Below, in pieces: positions 1-9,110 of a DNA stretch of 64,000 bases. The first letter of the stretch is position 1; the number at the start of each line of letters is the position of its first letter. Under the pieces are notes generated by a model. It did no database searches, was not told where the DNA came from, and saw nothing but the letters and a program-made list of their open reading frames with translations. Source of the DNA: Glaciecola sp965660815 (lineage in GTDB: Bacteria > Pseudomonadota > Gammaproteobacteria > Enterobacterales > Alteromonadaceae); contig CBFIBG010000009.1 in NCBI GenBank assembly GCA_965660815.1, positions 1-64,000 on the forward strand, given 5' to 3'. The position numbers were made by a program, and so were the translations under genes.

Positions 1-396
1 AATTGCTGTTGAACCCTGAGAAAAATTGTTATCAAACACCAATATGCAAATACTGTCTTTTGTATGCCCTGGAGTTTCTATTATCTCTAATAGGAGTGTG
101 CCTAGTTCAAGTGTGTACCCTTCACGAACGGTCGTTGCATAGGCTACCTCACCATCGGCGTTTGGACCGTGTAATACTTGAGCATTGAATAACGTTGACA
201 GCAGTGGGGCTCCACTCACTAAATCTTCATTTCGATGAGTTTCTATCACATGTGTTATGTAGCACTCATTTTGTTCGGCAATGTCAATGTAGGCATCTAT
301 GTCGCGCCTCGGATCAATGACGATAGCTTTTGAGTCGGCACCTATGACATAAGATAAGTGTGCCAAACCTGGGGTTTTTACCCTTTGAATAAACAT
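1..396 (-). CDS. Metallo-beta-lactamase-fold hydrolase, persulfide-dioxygenase-like (partial, 3' end outside window)
   Basis: The frame is open from an ATG at 396 down to base 1 (132 codons, no stop), so only the N-terminal part is here. The start is preceded by a strong AGGAGG. The translation begins MFIQRVKTPGLAHLSYVIG and continues with IDPRRDIDAYIDIA, then ETHRNEDLVSG and ETPGHTKDSI. This matches the MBL-fold/rhodanese (CstB/ETHE1-like) sulfur-metabolism family, in which a His-rich metal motif follows the second strand. Here the usual THxHxDH is THRNEDL, keeping the first His and the Asp but not the other two His. I believe a THRNED subclass exists, so this may not mean loss of function. 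A C-terminal rhodanese domain would lie outside the window. The substrate (glutathione or CoA persulfide) is inference. Confidence 0.75.
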   Translation of the reverse strand, partial: MFIQRVKTPGLAHLSYVIGADSKAIVIDPRRDIDAYIDIAEQNECYITHVIETHRNEDLVSGAPLLSTLFNAQVLHGPNADGEVAYATTVREGYTLELGTLLLEIIETPGHTKDSICILVFDNNFSQGSTAI

Positions 397-753
397 ATTG
401 CCTCCTACATGAGCGGTATGTGAAAGATAATACGAAACAGCAAATTGGATACCGAGTCAGCATCGTTATGAATGGTAAAGTTAGAGTCAATAGCAACCTT
501 TTTCAGTTGACAAAGAAAAGGTGCAGAGCGGTTCAGCGGGGCAAAATTGCAGGCTAATGGAATATTTTCAAAAACATCGATTAATTTGTGAAAATATTAC
601 TCAGTTATTTTTCCCTATGACTGCAGTAATCAAAGGTCAAGTTTGGGCAAGAAGTGTTTTGTTCTTGCATTCTCAATCCAATTGTTAACCACAATTAAGG
701 AACCGTTGGATGAATTGTGGTTCATTTGGTTGCCATGCTCGACAACTAAGCTG
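397..753. other. Non-coding gap with three perfect inverted repeats
   Basis: No credible gene lies between the MBL-fold gene and the 3' end of the cytochrome peroxidase gene; short ORFs here are chance or shadows. Three perfect inverted repeats cluster in it. AATATTTTCA is at 561-570 with its complement at 589-598. GCAAGAA is at 647-653 with its complement at 662-668. AACCACAATT is at 687-696 with its complement at 713-722. None is followed by a clear T-run in either direction. The last lies just downstream of the peroxidase stop and could end the operon transcript. Confidence 0.5.
687..722 (-). terminator. Possible operon-end hairpin (10-bp perfect stem, no U-run)
   Basis: AACCACAATT (687-696) and AATTGTGGTT (713-722) form a 10-bp perfect stem with a 16-nt loop, 32 bp past the stop of the di-haem peroxidase gene. 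Reading on the minus strand, no T-tract follows, so this is not a classical intrinsic terminator. It could be an RNA 3'-end stabiliser or a protein-binding dyad. Confidence 0.3.
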
Positions 754-1857
754 CTACAGTATTTTGATAAATGCAAGTAAGGCCTCTTCTTCTTCTTTGG
801 ACAGAGGAAATGGCTGCAAAATTTCTGAAGTTTCAGGAAAATATTGTTCTTCTGGCAGATTCTGCGGTCTTTTTGGTCGAGCTCCGCCGTGTTTATACAT
901 TCGAACGATCCCGAGCATACTGTCAAATAATCCATTGTGCATCCATGGATTTGTCTGGTGTACATGTCGCAGCATAGGCGTTCTAAAGCTTCCCATATCC
1001 TCGTTTTTTCCAGTGAGTTCGTAACGACCAAGATCTTCAAATTTACGTCCAAAATAATGCAAACCAGTATTGTGAAATTTCTGGTCGGAAAATAATTCAC
1101 CGTTATGACAGTTAACGCATCCGGCTTTAGTTCGATATAGATGAAGGCCGCGTAATTCTTGTGTTGTGATCAATTTCCTAGCATCTTCAAACTTTGCATC
1201 GGCAACGGCTCGGTAAAAGTGGTCAAAACGAGTATCAGGGCCACGCAATGTGCTTTGAAACGCGGCCAAGGCTGTTGCCATGTTATCCCATCGTACGTTT
1301 TCTTGGCCATATGCCTGCTTATACAGTGATAATAATTGACGATTTTGTTTTACAGCCTGTTGCGCGATTTGAGGCGTTGAATCCATTTCATCCACATGGG
1401 TCAGCGGCTCCATCGCCTGCTCGGCAAGATCCTGAGCGCGTCCATCCCAAAACAGCGTCTGCCAAAGGTCGACATTTAACAAGGAAGGGGAATTGCGTTT
1501 GCCTTCTCTGCCTTTGGCTCCAATACTGACCGCAAGAGGGTCGCCGAACCCAGCATCAGCAATATGGCAGTTCGCGCAGCTTATCCGACGACTCCTAGAT
1601 AGCGTTTTAGCATGAAATAATGCTCGTCCTAGCGCCACTTCATCCTCATTTATTTTCGCAGCTTGTGGCAAGGGCGCAACATCCTGCTCTGCAAAAGGCG
1701 CCATCTTAGGCCAGGCATCCGGGCTCTGCAGATATTGCTGCCACAGTTTTTCTGACCCATTTGAGGTCGCTTGAGAGGTTTCTGCTGACGCATTTACCCA
1801 AAAAAATACTAAGAGCAAACCAAGGCTCACATGTACCCGTACAGAATTACATTTCAT
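754..1857 (-). CDS. Di-haem cytochrome c peroxidase / MauG-family protein
   Basis: This 367-residue protein has an N-terminal signal peptide (about residues 1-25, ending VNASA), so it is periplasmic. It has two c-type haem motifs, CANCH at 94-98 and CVNCH at 247-251. Between them are family landmarks: RNSPSLLN (121-128), FWDGR and EQAMEPL; FRTPMLRHV follows haem 2. The family (CCP/MauG/MbnH) reduces hydrogen peroxide or oxidises protein side chains through two haems. The start overlaps the TonB receptor gene by 11 bp, so the two are cotranscribed and likely coupled. As third gene of a putatively Fur-controlled operon it may work on the metal or cofactor carried by the receptor, or modify the lipoprotein; that is inference. 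It is not the classical detoxifying CCP by context. Confidence 0.85.
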   Translation of the reverse strand: MKCNSVRVHVSLGLLLVFFWVNASAETSQATSNGSEKLWQQYLQSPDAWPKMAPFAEQDVAPLPQAAKINEDEVALGRALFHAKTLSRSRRISCANCHIADAGFGDPLAVSIGAKGREGKRNSPSLLNVDLWQTLFWDGRAQDLAEQAMEPLTHVDEMDSTPQIAQQAVKQNRQLLSLYKQAYGQENVRWDNMATALAAFQSTLRGPDTRFDHFYRAVADAKFEDARKLITTQELRGLHLYRTKAGCVNCHNGELFSDQKFHNTGLHYFGRKFEDLGRYELTGKNEDMGSFRTPMLRHVHQTNPWMHNGLFDSMLGIVRMYKHGGARPKRPQNLPEEQYFPETSEILQPFPLSKEEEEALLAFIKIL

Positions 1858-4591
1858 AACTTATTCCAAGCCAAAAGCTTCTACCAACCTCCAAACCAGT
1901 TTGATTTGGGCCCACGGTGTATGTTCGGTCGTTCATTAAATTGCTCACCTCTAACGACAATTCAAACTCATGTTGTTGATATTCAAAACGATAATCAGCG
2001 TTAAGATTAATTAGAGTAACAGCGGGCCTAGTTACGTCAACAAATAATGGATAACTGAAGTTGGTGATATTGCAGTTTTGGCAGATGCTGACATCGCGGT
2101 CGACCTCAATCACAGAATTGGTATTAATAGCCGATTCGAAACTGCCCACATAGCTAAAATTGACGGTGGTTTTGAAAGTTTCGGTCCAATTAGTCTGCAG
2201 ATTCAGGTTAGCGCTTATGGGTCGACTAAAATCAAGGTTTCGCAGGGTAAGGTCGTTCTGACTAATGAGTCGGTTGGTTACACCGCCAGATGGCCTCGGC
2301 GATTGCAATACTACTAGCTCATCTTCAGGTACATTGTCCACCCTATCATCATAGGAAGAGCTTGAACTTTGATTTTCAGAGCGACTGACATGGAACCACA
2401 CAACAGAGCTATTAAACGCACGATTATAAGATAAGGTGAATCGTTCGTATTCACCGCTGCCAAGGTTATCTTGCGAAATAATGGTTATCCCATCTTCGAT
2501 GCGAGTATCACTTCTCGTAACCTGATCTTTTTGCTCTCTTAAAACGGCATTTAAAGAGAGAATACCGCCAAAAAGCGCCTGCTGATAACCTAACGAGAAC
2601 TCATCGTTATACGGAGTATTTAGTCCTGAGTAATCATAACGAAAGCGTTCTGCTTGAGTGGACGTTAGCCAATCGCCTACACTGCCAGAAGATATGGTTC
2701 GGTATTGTGTAGTGTAGGGACGTTGCTGTTCACGGATCAGATAGGTCATAGGCCCCGTCGAATAATACCGGTTCACACCTGCCGACAGAAGATACTGATT
2801 GTCTCCAAATGGGTCAAGGCCCAACTTTATGCGCGGGGCGATATTCAGATTTTCGAACACTGAATCATACTCTGCTCGCAGTCCGATGGTGATCCGAGCT
2901 CGCTCATATTCAAGTCTTGAGCTGACATATCCTGCGGCGCTTTCGCGCTCAACCAAAATGTCTTCTAGTGGATATACTCTGCGGTATTGGAAAAATTGAC
3001 CACGTGTAAGAATATTTTCAGAATACAATCGACTCTGTTCTGGATCTGAAAAATCAATTATGCCATCTGCAAATAACTCATCAAGTGGTGTGCGAAAGGT
3101 CTGTTCTACGCAGTCAATCATCTGCCCATTGCAATCTAGATTAGCGTCTCTAAAAGGGCTGTTATACACCAACGCCGTTTGCGTTCGATTACGCTCTAAC
3201 TCAATAAACTCCAACGATAACCCGGCTTCAGTACGAAAATCTCCGCCAAATACTTCTATGTCATCGAAACTTAAATCATTTTCAAAGCTGTATCTATTTT
3301 GCAGCTTTTCTATATCCCCATAGCCCCCTTCTATTGAAAATGGGACGTCACCGCTGTCAATTCCCCATGCTTTTCCCGGTGCCCTATACCAAGGTAAATA
3401 TATATTTGGCGCTTGACGTGAATTTTCGCTGACGGCTAAGTTAAATCTCGAATTCCATTGGAAATGCTTCAAATTATGCGTTGTATTGATGCCAACTGAC
3501 GTGCCGCCGCCCTTATTCTTAAGTTCAGAGTTAAGTACGTCGGTCAGCAGGTGTGTGCCTTCATAGGGAGAATGGTTAACACTGATGTTGAACTCATCAA
3601 GAAAGGCGTCTTTTACAGAATATCTAAGGGACAGGTTTGTGGATTTGCGTTCGTTGGTTTGAAGTTGCAGTAAGCTGAGTTCATCTACCTTGGAACGAGT
3701 CGTTGATAAGCCCCAGACAAACCTATGTTTGTCAAACAGGTCGAATCTGCCATTGAGGCTGAGCGTCTGCTTGTCGAACATAGGCTCTGATGGTAATTCT
3801 GTCTGTTCTGTCGCAGCAGCATCTTCTTCGTTTAGCTGCCTCTCGTCGATTAAATTATAACGATTAAAGCTGCTTCGCGTAGTTCGGTAATTGATACGTA
3901 ATGACGGTGCTTGTAAATATTCACGGGGCTTGACATTGACCACACCACCGCTGAACTGACCAAAGCGCGCAGGGATATTACTGTCGTATACTTCAACTTC
4001 ACCGACCAGACTTTGATTTATAAAGGTGCTTTGCGGATGGCCTTGCACATCATTCACTGCTTCCACTGAACGTTGGCTGGCACCAGGATCAATAAGAGAG
4101 TTATTTGAGATACCATCGAAAAAAAATCCAGTCTGCCAAGGTTGTGCTCCAGAAATTGAAATTAACTGACTGCGAATTTCAGACTGCAACTCAACGTCCA
4201 GGGCATTTTCGCTGGCTTGGATCCCCGGTAAGATCGTCAGCATATCTGTGATATTACCGTTACCTTTTGCATTATTGTCGAGAAATTCACGGTCCAATGC
4301 GTATTTCCCGGTCAGTCCTATTGAAATGGGCAAAGGCCGACTGCCGTAGACTTTAATCACTTCAAAACGTTGGTCCAAACATGCTTTCAGCGCGCTGGCA
4401 TTATCTTTAAACTCAGCTTCGCAGTGCACGCGAAATACTCGCTCGCTATCTTGAAGTTCTGCGCTTACTTGGTTTTGACCGGTCATTGTTGGTTTGTTGG
4501 TTTGTTTAGCGAATAGCTGAACCGGCAATGATACTGTGCTAAAGGCGATGGCAAGAGTTGCCATCGCCCGAATACAACATGGTTTGGTCAC
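1847..4591 (-). CDS. TonB-dependent outer-membrane receptor
   Basis: A 914-residue protein with a GTG start (4591) overlapping the upstream lipoprotein stop as GTGA. An alternative ATG at codon 10 still leaves a signal peptide ending near QLFAKQ. A plug domain follows (about residues 90-220: ITDMLTILPGIQ, GFFFDGISNN, VEVYDSNIPARFGQFSGG, VVNVKPRE), then a long barrel rich in alternating aromatic residues. It ends GRSFWLGISYEM, with a penultimate aromatic typical of outer-membrane barrels. TonB-dependent receptors import scarce substrates (siderophores, haem, vitamin B12, glycans). The ligand cannot be read from sequence, but the Fur-like operator upstream and the di-haem partner gene point to iron or haem. 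No TonB/ExbBD genes are nearby. Confidence 0.9.
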   Translation of the reverse strand: MTKPCCIRAMATLAIAFSTVSLPVQLFAKQTNKPTMTGQNQVSAELQDSERVFRVHCEAEFKDNASALKACLDQRFEVIKVYGSRPLPISIGLTGKYALDREFLDNNAKGNGNITDMLTILPGIQASENALDVELQSEIRSQLISISGAQPWQTGFFFDGISNNSLIDPGASQRSVEAVNDVQGHPQSTFINQSLVGEVEVYDSNIPARFGQFSGGVVNVKPREYLQAPSLRINYRTTRSSFNRYNLIDERQLNEEDAAATEQTELPSEPMFDKQTLSLNGRFDLFDKHRFVWGLSTTRSKVDELSLLQLQTNERKSTNLSLRYSVKDAFLDEFNISVNHSPYEGTHLLTDVLNSELKNKGGGTSVGINTTHNLKHFQWNSRFNLAVSENSRQAPNIYLPWYRAPGKAWGIDSGDVPFSIEGGYGDIEKLQNRYSFENDLSFDDIEVFGGDFRTEAGLSLEFIELERNRTQTALVYNSPFRDANLDCNGQMIDCVEQTFRTPLDELFADGIIDFSDPEQSRLYSENILTRGQFFQYRRVYPLEDILVERESAAGYVSSRLEYERARITIGLRAEYDSVFENLNIAPRIKLGLDPFGDNQYLLSAGVNRYYSTGPMTYLIREQQRPYTTQYRTISSGSVGDWLTSTQAERFRYDYSGLNTPYNDEFSLGYQQALFGGILSLNAVLREQKDQVTRSDTRIEDGITIISQDNLGSGEYERFTLSYNRAFNSSVVWFHVSRSENQSSSSSYDDRVDNVPEDELVVLQSPRPSGGVTNRLISQNDLTLRNLDFSRPISANLNLQTNWTETFKTTVNFSYVGSFESAINTNSVIEVDRDVSICQNCNITNFSYPLFVDVTRPAVTLINLNADYRFEYQQHEFELSLEVSNLMNDRTYTVGPNQTGLEVGRSFWLGISYEM

Positions 4592-7329
4592 GATCCGTTA
4601 CTTCCCAATGGGTTCAGGTCTTCTTCATCCGCAATCCCGTCATTATCAGAATCTTGATCCGCTTCTACCCCTGATGCAGCAATTTCATTTTCGCTGACCG
4701 TTGGCGCATAAAAGTTAGCAAGACCATCGCCATCAGTGTCGACTGACGCCACATCTGTGGAAGGAAAGTCATCTTGCAATGCTAAAGCGTTTGCCAGGGT
4801 TGCATTTGCGATGATGGCTTCTTCACCAGTAAAGCCAAGCGTTGTAATTAGGGTGCGTATCGCATCATATTGTCGTGCGGCGGCCATTACCTCTATCACT
4901 TCCTCGTATAGTCCGCTCAATTCGGACACAGCAAGCGATTCAGTGGCACTTTGCAAAGCGTCTGAAAGTTCAGTGGTAAGACTTGAGAACTGCGACAGGG
5001 CATCGGTGTAGGTGTCAGTATTAAATTGGGAACGCAAAGAAATGGCGGTGGCAGGACGATCTAGTAAGGAATTATCTTCAAACTCGAAATTAACCGCAGC
5101 AGCAAGTGCCTCAATATACGTCTCGACTTCTTGCTCAAAAGTGTCAAATGAATTTGAGCCAAGCTCAGTCACAAGTTCTTGAAGACTCGTGATGGCAGCA
5201 TTTTGACTAGTGTTAAACATTAATATTGCGGTTACCTGAGCCTTGCGCTCAAAGACGTCGCTACGTGAATAAACGCCATCAAGATATGCTCGTAATTCAA
5301 CAGCAGTCTCTTCGGTTTTGGTCTTGTTGTCGGTCAGAGTATAAGCGTCAATGACATCAATGTAAGCTTCTGCGACATCGCGTTGGTCAGTATTTTCCTC
5401 GCTGAAGTATTGTTGCTGAATTTGTTCGCAAGTTGCGGCTGCATCGGTAGCCTTATCATTTAGACCGACTCTTAGGTAAAAGTCGACAAATTTTAAGCAA
5501 CCTCTTGAACCCGTTGCATAGGTAGTGGTCCTGGTGTTGTCCTGAAGATATGCGTCAGTTTCAAGAATCTCAAAAGCACGATCGTAAGCGGTAACCGCCT
5601 GCTCGGTTAGGCCATTGTTCAACAAAGTTTCACCAAAATAGGGGGTGGAATTGATCCCACGGCTGGTCAGCCTCTCTACCACGTCGCGTAAATCGCCTTG
5701 ATAAAGCGTTTCTACCTCTTGGACAGCCGTCGCTATATCACCGCCGCTTAGTACGATATTAATGGCAGAGGCATCTGCAAGTGCATTGTCCACATCGTCT
5801 GCAAATATATCCGACGGGTCTACCAACGCCGAAATAATCCCAGTATCCTGCTCTGGATACAGTAACGCAAAATAGTATGCGACATCGATAAGTGGAAAGG
5901 TGTATTCCGTTCGGGTAATATCAGAATGCGGCAGAGCTTCTCTGGCTCTATTTTCGTCGTAGCTCACGTCGCCATAGTAAGCAAACGCATAAGCGAGCTG
6001 GTCTCTCGCCTGTTCAAATGCTCCAAGATCGTAAAAATACCCGACCGCTTCAGCATTATATAATGGTGCTAGTCTGTAGTAGCGCTGTCCTTGATTCTCG
6101 CCACGACGAACTTCTTGATAACCTGTTTCACGAGCAATCGCAGTAAATTGTTCAATTGCAGTCAGTGCTCGTGCAAAATTGTCGTCTGTACGATCGACGA
6201 GATATTGCGATAGCAAATCCCTCACTTCAAATCTATACGCGGTAACAAAACGTCCAAACGGTGTGGCGTATTCGCGATCAATTCCACCAAGTTCTTGGAG
6301 ATACAAATCTAGCTGTTGCTGAATTAAGTTGGACAAGGTTTCGTCTTGTAATACACGCGCGTCGTTCGCCAGTCCTTGAATAAACGAGGCGTCATTGTTT
6401 GATATGTTGTTTATGCCATTATCCGCAATGAACTGAGCGTAAGTTTGAAGTGCATTTATGAAATAGTCGCGTGCCTTTTCGAGGTTACCTTGCTGTACGC
6501 TAAAGTTTGCAAGTCTTCTTTGAGCATTTGCAGCGGCCTGCTGTGTCGTTAGGTTATTCTCTAGCACCCCCTGCAGTTGAGACTCTAGGCCTGCATTTGC
6601 ATAACCGATTGCCAGTGCGACATAGGCATCTTCTGTTGCGATATCATCATCAACGTTTGAAAGCACATTGACCGCTTGTTTAAGATGAGACTGTGACGAC
6701 CGATAATAATAGGCGCGCTTGTCTTCGTTGGTTGCGTATGATGGGCGCAATTCTACTTGAGCGGTAGTCGTTTCGGTGCCATCGTCAAGTTGCACGGTGA
6801 AATTATCCACAGGCAATTCAAACTGCGCGGGCGTGTAAGAAAATGCCCCGGTGTCACTTATCGTCAAAGTGCCGTTTTCTGGCGCAGCCGCCACACTGAA
6901 AGTAACGGTGTCACCATCTACATCGTTAGCGGCGAGTTGACCGGTGATCTGGTCTCCAGCCGTGACTAAAATCTGTGATTCAGTCAGTACCGGCAAGTCA
7001 TTTACTGGTGTGACGGTAAAGCTGAACTCATACCGCGTATTGCCAGCTTCTATCACGGCGTTGTCGGTGCCATTGAAGTCCTGATTTGGCAAGTAAGATA
7101 CATTGCTATCAGACACTGAGAGATTGCCATTGCTAGCATTGCTGATCACCAAAGGTGTATCGCTAAAACCGAAGCTTTGTTGGTATTCTGAATCTTCAGC
7201 AAACGATGCGTTAACCGTTTCTATGACGGTGTCATCGCTACTGCCTCCGCATGCAAATAATGCAGTCGTTAAACATAAGGTGGCGGTTTTATATATTCTT
7301 CCAGTCCGAAAGACGGTGTTTATCTTCAT
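4588..7329 (-). CDS. Large surface/periplasmic lipoprotein with cadherin-like, TPR-like and calcium-binding repeat regions
   Basis: I place the start at ATG 7329 (MKINTVF), preceded by GGGGAA. A longer in-frame start at 7407 would lie almost at the predicted transcription start. The 913-residue product has a lipoprotein signal with a lipobox-like ALFAC followed by GGSSDD. Next come one or two Ig/cadherin-like modules (about residues 35-200: NDVDGDTVTFSVAA, GTLTISDTGAFSYTPA). A long alpha-helical, Ala/Gln-rich section with tetratricopeptide character follows (EKARDYFINALQTYAQF and similar). Near the C-terminus are two thrombospondin-type-3-like calcium loops (DTDGDGLANF and DQDSDNDGIADEEDLNPLG). 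The exact function is unknown. It is first in an operon with a TonB receptor and a di-haem peroxidase, so it may be a substrate-capture or scaffold partner, or a substrate of the MauG-like enzyme (inference). Confidence 0.7.
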   Translation of the reverse strand: MKINTVFRTGRIYKTATLCLTTALFACGGSSDDTVIETVNASFAEDSEYQQSFGFSDTPLVISNASNGNLSVSDSNVSYLPNQDFNGTDNAVIEAGNTRYEFSFTVTPVNDLPVLTESQILVTAGDQITGQLAANDVDGDTVTFSVAAAPENGTLTISDTGAFSYTPAQFELPVDNFTVQLDDGTETTTAQVELRPSYATNEDKRAYYYRSSQSHLKQAVNVLSNVDDDIATEDAYVALAIGYANAGLESQLQGVLENNLTTQQAAANAQRRLANFSVQQGNLEKARDYFINALQTYAQFIADNGINNISNNDASFIQGLANDARVLQDETLSNLIQQQLDLYLQELGGIDREYATPFGRFVTAYRFEVRDLLSQYLVDRTDDNFARALTAIEQFTAIARETGYQEVRRGENQGQRYYRLAPLYNAEAVGYFYDLGAFEQARDQLAYAFAYYGDVSYDENRAREALPHSDITRTEYTFPLIDVAYYFALLYPEQDTGIISALVDPSDIFADDVDNALADASAINIVLSGGDIATAVQEVETLYQGDLRDVVERLTSRGINSTPYFGETLLNNGLTEQAVTAYDRAFEILETDAYLQDNTRTTTYATGSRGCLKFVDFYLRVGLNDKATDAAATCEQIQQQYFSEENTDQRDVAEAYIDVIDAYTLTDNKTKTEETAVELRAYLDGVYSRSDVFERKAQVTAILMFNTSQNAAITSLQELVTELGSNSFDTFEQEVETYIEALAAAVNFEFEDNSLLDRPATAISLRSQFNTDTYTDALSQFSSLTTELSDALQSATESLAVSELSGLYEEVIEVMAAARQYDAIRTLITTLGFTGEEAIIANATLANALALQDDFPSTDVASVDTDGDGLANFYAPTVSENEIAASGVEADQDSDNDGIADEEDLNPLGSNGS

Positions 7330-7412
7330 CGAAGTTCCCCAAGAAAGTTTTCTATTGAAGCCAATGCGCGTTTCAGCACTTACAAAAGACAACAAGCGCG
7401 AATACATGGCAA

Positions 7413-7441
7413 ATACTATTTGATAAAAGAAAGGGTGTCAA
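7413..7441 (-). promoter_or_regulatory. Sigma70 promoter of the lipoprotein-TonB receptor-peroxidase operon
   Basis: On the minus strand TTGACA (7441-7436) is separated by 17 bp from TAGTAT (7418-7413), a near-consensus promoter. Transcription would start near 7405, leaving a leader of about 75 nt before the ATG at 7329. This also argues against the upstream start codon at 7407. Confidence 0.7.
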
Positions 7442-7442
7442 T

Positions 7443-7467
7443 AATGCAAATGATAATAGTTCGCATT
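7443..7467. promoter_or_regulatory. Fur-box-like palindrome
   Basis: A 25-bp imperfect dyad runs AATGC (7443-7447), AAATGATAATAGTT in the centre, and GCATT (7463-7467). About 19 of 25 positions match its own reverse complement, and the core AATGATAAT is typical of Fur sites. It abuts the -35 of the minus-strand operon promoter (7436-7441). Iron-dependent repression is inferred from motif and position, and no other copy was seen in the window. Confidence 0.6.
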
Positions 7468-7710
7468 AATATTGGCTTGATTGGAAAGGTCTATGCATTA
7501 TTGCCTTTAAGTCATTGTGTGCAGACCCATGAATGCTATATTTTTCGGTTTTTTATTTGCCAATACGCTGTTTAAATTAACGAGTTATTCGGCCTCTCGT
7601 TTAAGGTTTAACTAACCACTTCAATTCAACAAAAAAGTATCCATTTCTCTGATTTTTTGTCACTATGTAGGTTGGCTAACATTTGAATAACTCCCAAAAT
7701 AAGGAAATTT

Positions 7711-8658
7711 ATGAATCTGGAACAAGCGTTAAGTTATGTGCTGTCTTATGAAGTAGTACTGCTTATATTAGTCGTTGTTGCTTTAAAGTCCTCTTTGAAA
7801 TTTGTGCCGCAAAATCGAGCGTATATCGTCTCTCGTTTTGGTAAATATAATACTACATTAGAGGCTGGACTTAACTTTATCGTGCCCTTTATCGATAAAG
7901 TGGCAGCTGACCGGTCGCTTAAAGAGCAAGCAGGCGACGTACCCGAGCAAACTGTCATAACCAAAGATAACATTACCCTATCGGTAGACGGAGTGTTGTA
8001 CTTCAGAGTGGTTGACCCTTATAAGGCCACATACGGTGTTGAAGACTATACTTTTGCAGTGACTCAACTTGCGCAAACCACCATGCGCTCTGAGCTTGGT
8101 AAAATGGAGTTAGATAAAACCTTTGAAGAGCGCGACCAGTTAAATGCCAATATTGTGACTGCTTTAAATGAAGCCGCTATGCCTTGGGGTGTGCAGGTTT
8201 TAAGATATGAATTGAAAGACATAAAACCGCCTACCTCGGTGTTAGACGCAATGGAGCAACAAATGAAAGCTGAGCGTCTAAAGCGAGCAAAAATATTAGA
8301 GTCAGAAGGGGATAGGCAGGCGGAAATTAACCGGGCTCAAGGTAATAAGGAAGCCATAGTATTAGAGGCGCAGGCAGATAAAGAGCAACAAATATTAAGA
8401 GCCGAAGGTGAAGCACAAGCCATTATTCGCGTCGCCGAAGCAGAAGCCAATGCAATTGAAAAAATTGGGATTGTGGCATCTACCGAAGAAGGGCAAAAAG
8501 CAATTCAATTAGACTTAGCAAAAGGCGCTATAAAAGCAAAAGAAAGCATTGCTAAAGAAAGCTCTATGGTCTTATTGCCCGATAACGCGACCGATATAGG
8601 CAGCGTCGTCGCTCAAGCGATGACGATAGTCAATAAAATTGGTCAAAAGGCAGATTAA
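7711..8658 (+). CDS. qmcA: SPFH/band-7 membrane protein, paraslipin type (QmcA-like)
   Basis: A 315-residue protein with one N-terminal membrane anchor (residues about 7-27) followed by an SPFH/prohibitin domain. Visible features are VPQNRAYIVSRFGKY, GLNFIVPFIDKV, TKDNITLSVDGVLYFRV, and a coiled-coil tail (EINRAQGNKEAIVLEAQADKE split across repeats). SPFH proteins form large membrane cages or microdomains, and QmcA associates with the FtsH protease in E. coli. AAGGAA precedes the ATG. The next gene (2-bp gap) encodes the usual NfeD partner. Family assignment is firm; the symbol follows similarity to E. coli QmcA. Confidence 0.88.
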   Translation: MNLEQALSYVLSYEVVLLILVVVALKSSLKFVPQNRAYIVSRFGKYNTTLEAGLNFIVPFIDKVAADRSLKEQAGDVPEQTVITKDNITLSVDGVLYFRVVDPYKATYGVEDYTFAVTQLAQTTMRSELGKMELDKTFEERDQLNANIVTALNEAAMPWGVQVLRYELKDIKPPTSVLDAMEQQMKAERLKRAKILESEGDRQAEINRAQGNKEAIVLEAQADKEQQILRAEGEAQAIIRVAEAEANAIEKIGIVASTEEGQKAIQLDLAKGAIKAKESIAKESSMVLLPDNATDIGSVVAQAMTIVNKIGQKAD

Positions 8659-8660
8659 GC

Positions 8661-9110
8661 ATGGAAAGCATCACCAATAATCTCTCCCAATATCTGCTAT
8701 TTCTAGGTTTTGTGCTGATAGTCGCAGAGGTGGTTTTCGGTTTTACGGTTATCTTATTGGTGACTCTTGGTTTATCTATGATAGTAACCTCTGCGTTAAT
8801 GTCGCTAGGCTTTATCGATGAAGGGTTGCTAGAAGCATTCGTGGCCGTTTCCGTGATAGATGGATTATTGGTCGCTCTGCTATGGAAACCAATGAAACGA
8901 CTTCAAAAAGATAAAGTGCCAAACGAAGTCAAGTCTGACCTAATTGGCAGTACATTTTTGTTAGACACAGACATCTCGCCAAACTCGCCATCACAAATAC
9001 GTTTCTCAGGCTCTCATTGGAGAGCCATTTCAGACACGGCGATATCAAGGGGAAAGATGGTTAAAGTCAAGAAAGTTGAAGTTGGCATTTTATATCTTGA
9101 GGAAGCTTGA
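8661..9110 (+). CDS. NfeD-family membrane protein
   Basis: A 149-residue protein with two or three N-terminal membrane segments (about residues 12-80) and a C-terminal OB-fold domain. The latter is marked by DLIGSTFLLDTD, IRFSGSHWRAIS and GKMVKVKKVEVGILYLEE. NfeD proteins pair with SPFH proteins (YbbK/QmcA-type operons), and the 2-bp gap after the SPFH gene fits that. Their role is thought to be membrane-domain organisation or quality control. The stop codon directly touches the TTG start of the next gene. Confidence 0.87.
   Translation: MESITNNLSQYLLFLGFVLIVAEVVFGFTVILLVTLGLSMIVTSALMSLGFIDEGLLEAFVAVSVIDGLLVALLWKPMKRLQKDKVPNEVKSDLIGSTFLLDTDISPNSPSQIRFSGSHWRAISDTAISRGKMVKVKKVEVGILYLEEA

Noticed and set aside
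630..1100. 156-codon minus-strand frame overlapping the 3' part of the cytochrome peroxidase gene
   Set aside because: It lies in another frame of a gene with two clear haem motifs, has no family resemblance, and is Cys/Lys-rich in the way of shadow frames.
7330..7407. Longer N-terminus for the lipoprotein starting at 7407
   Set aside because: It would begin almost at the predicted transcription start, and the signal peptide with lipobox starts cleanly at 7329.
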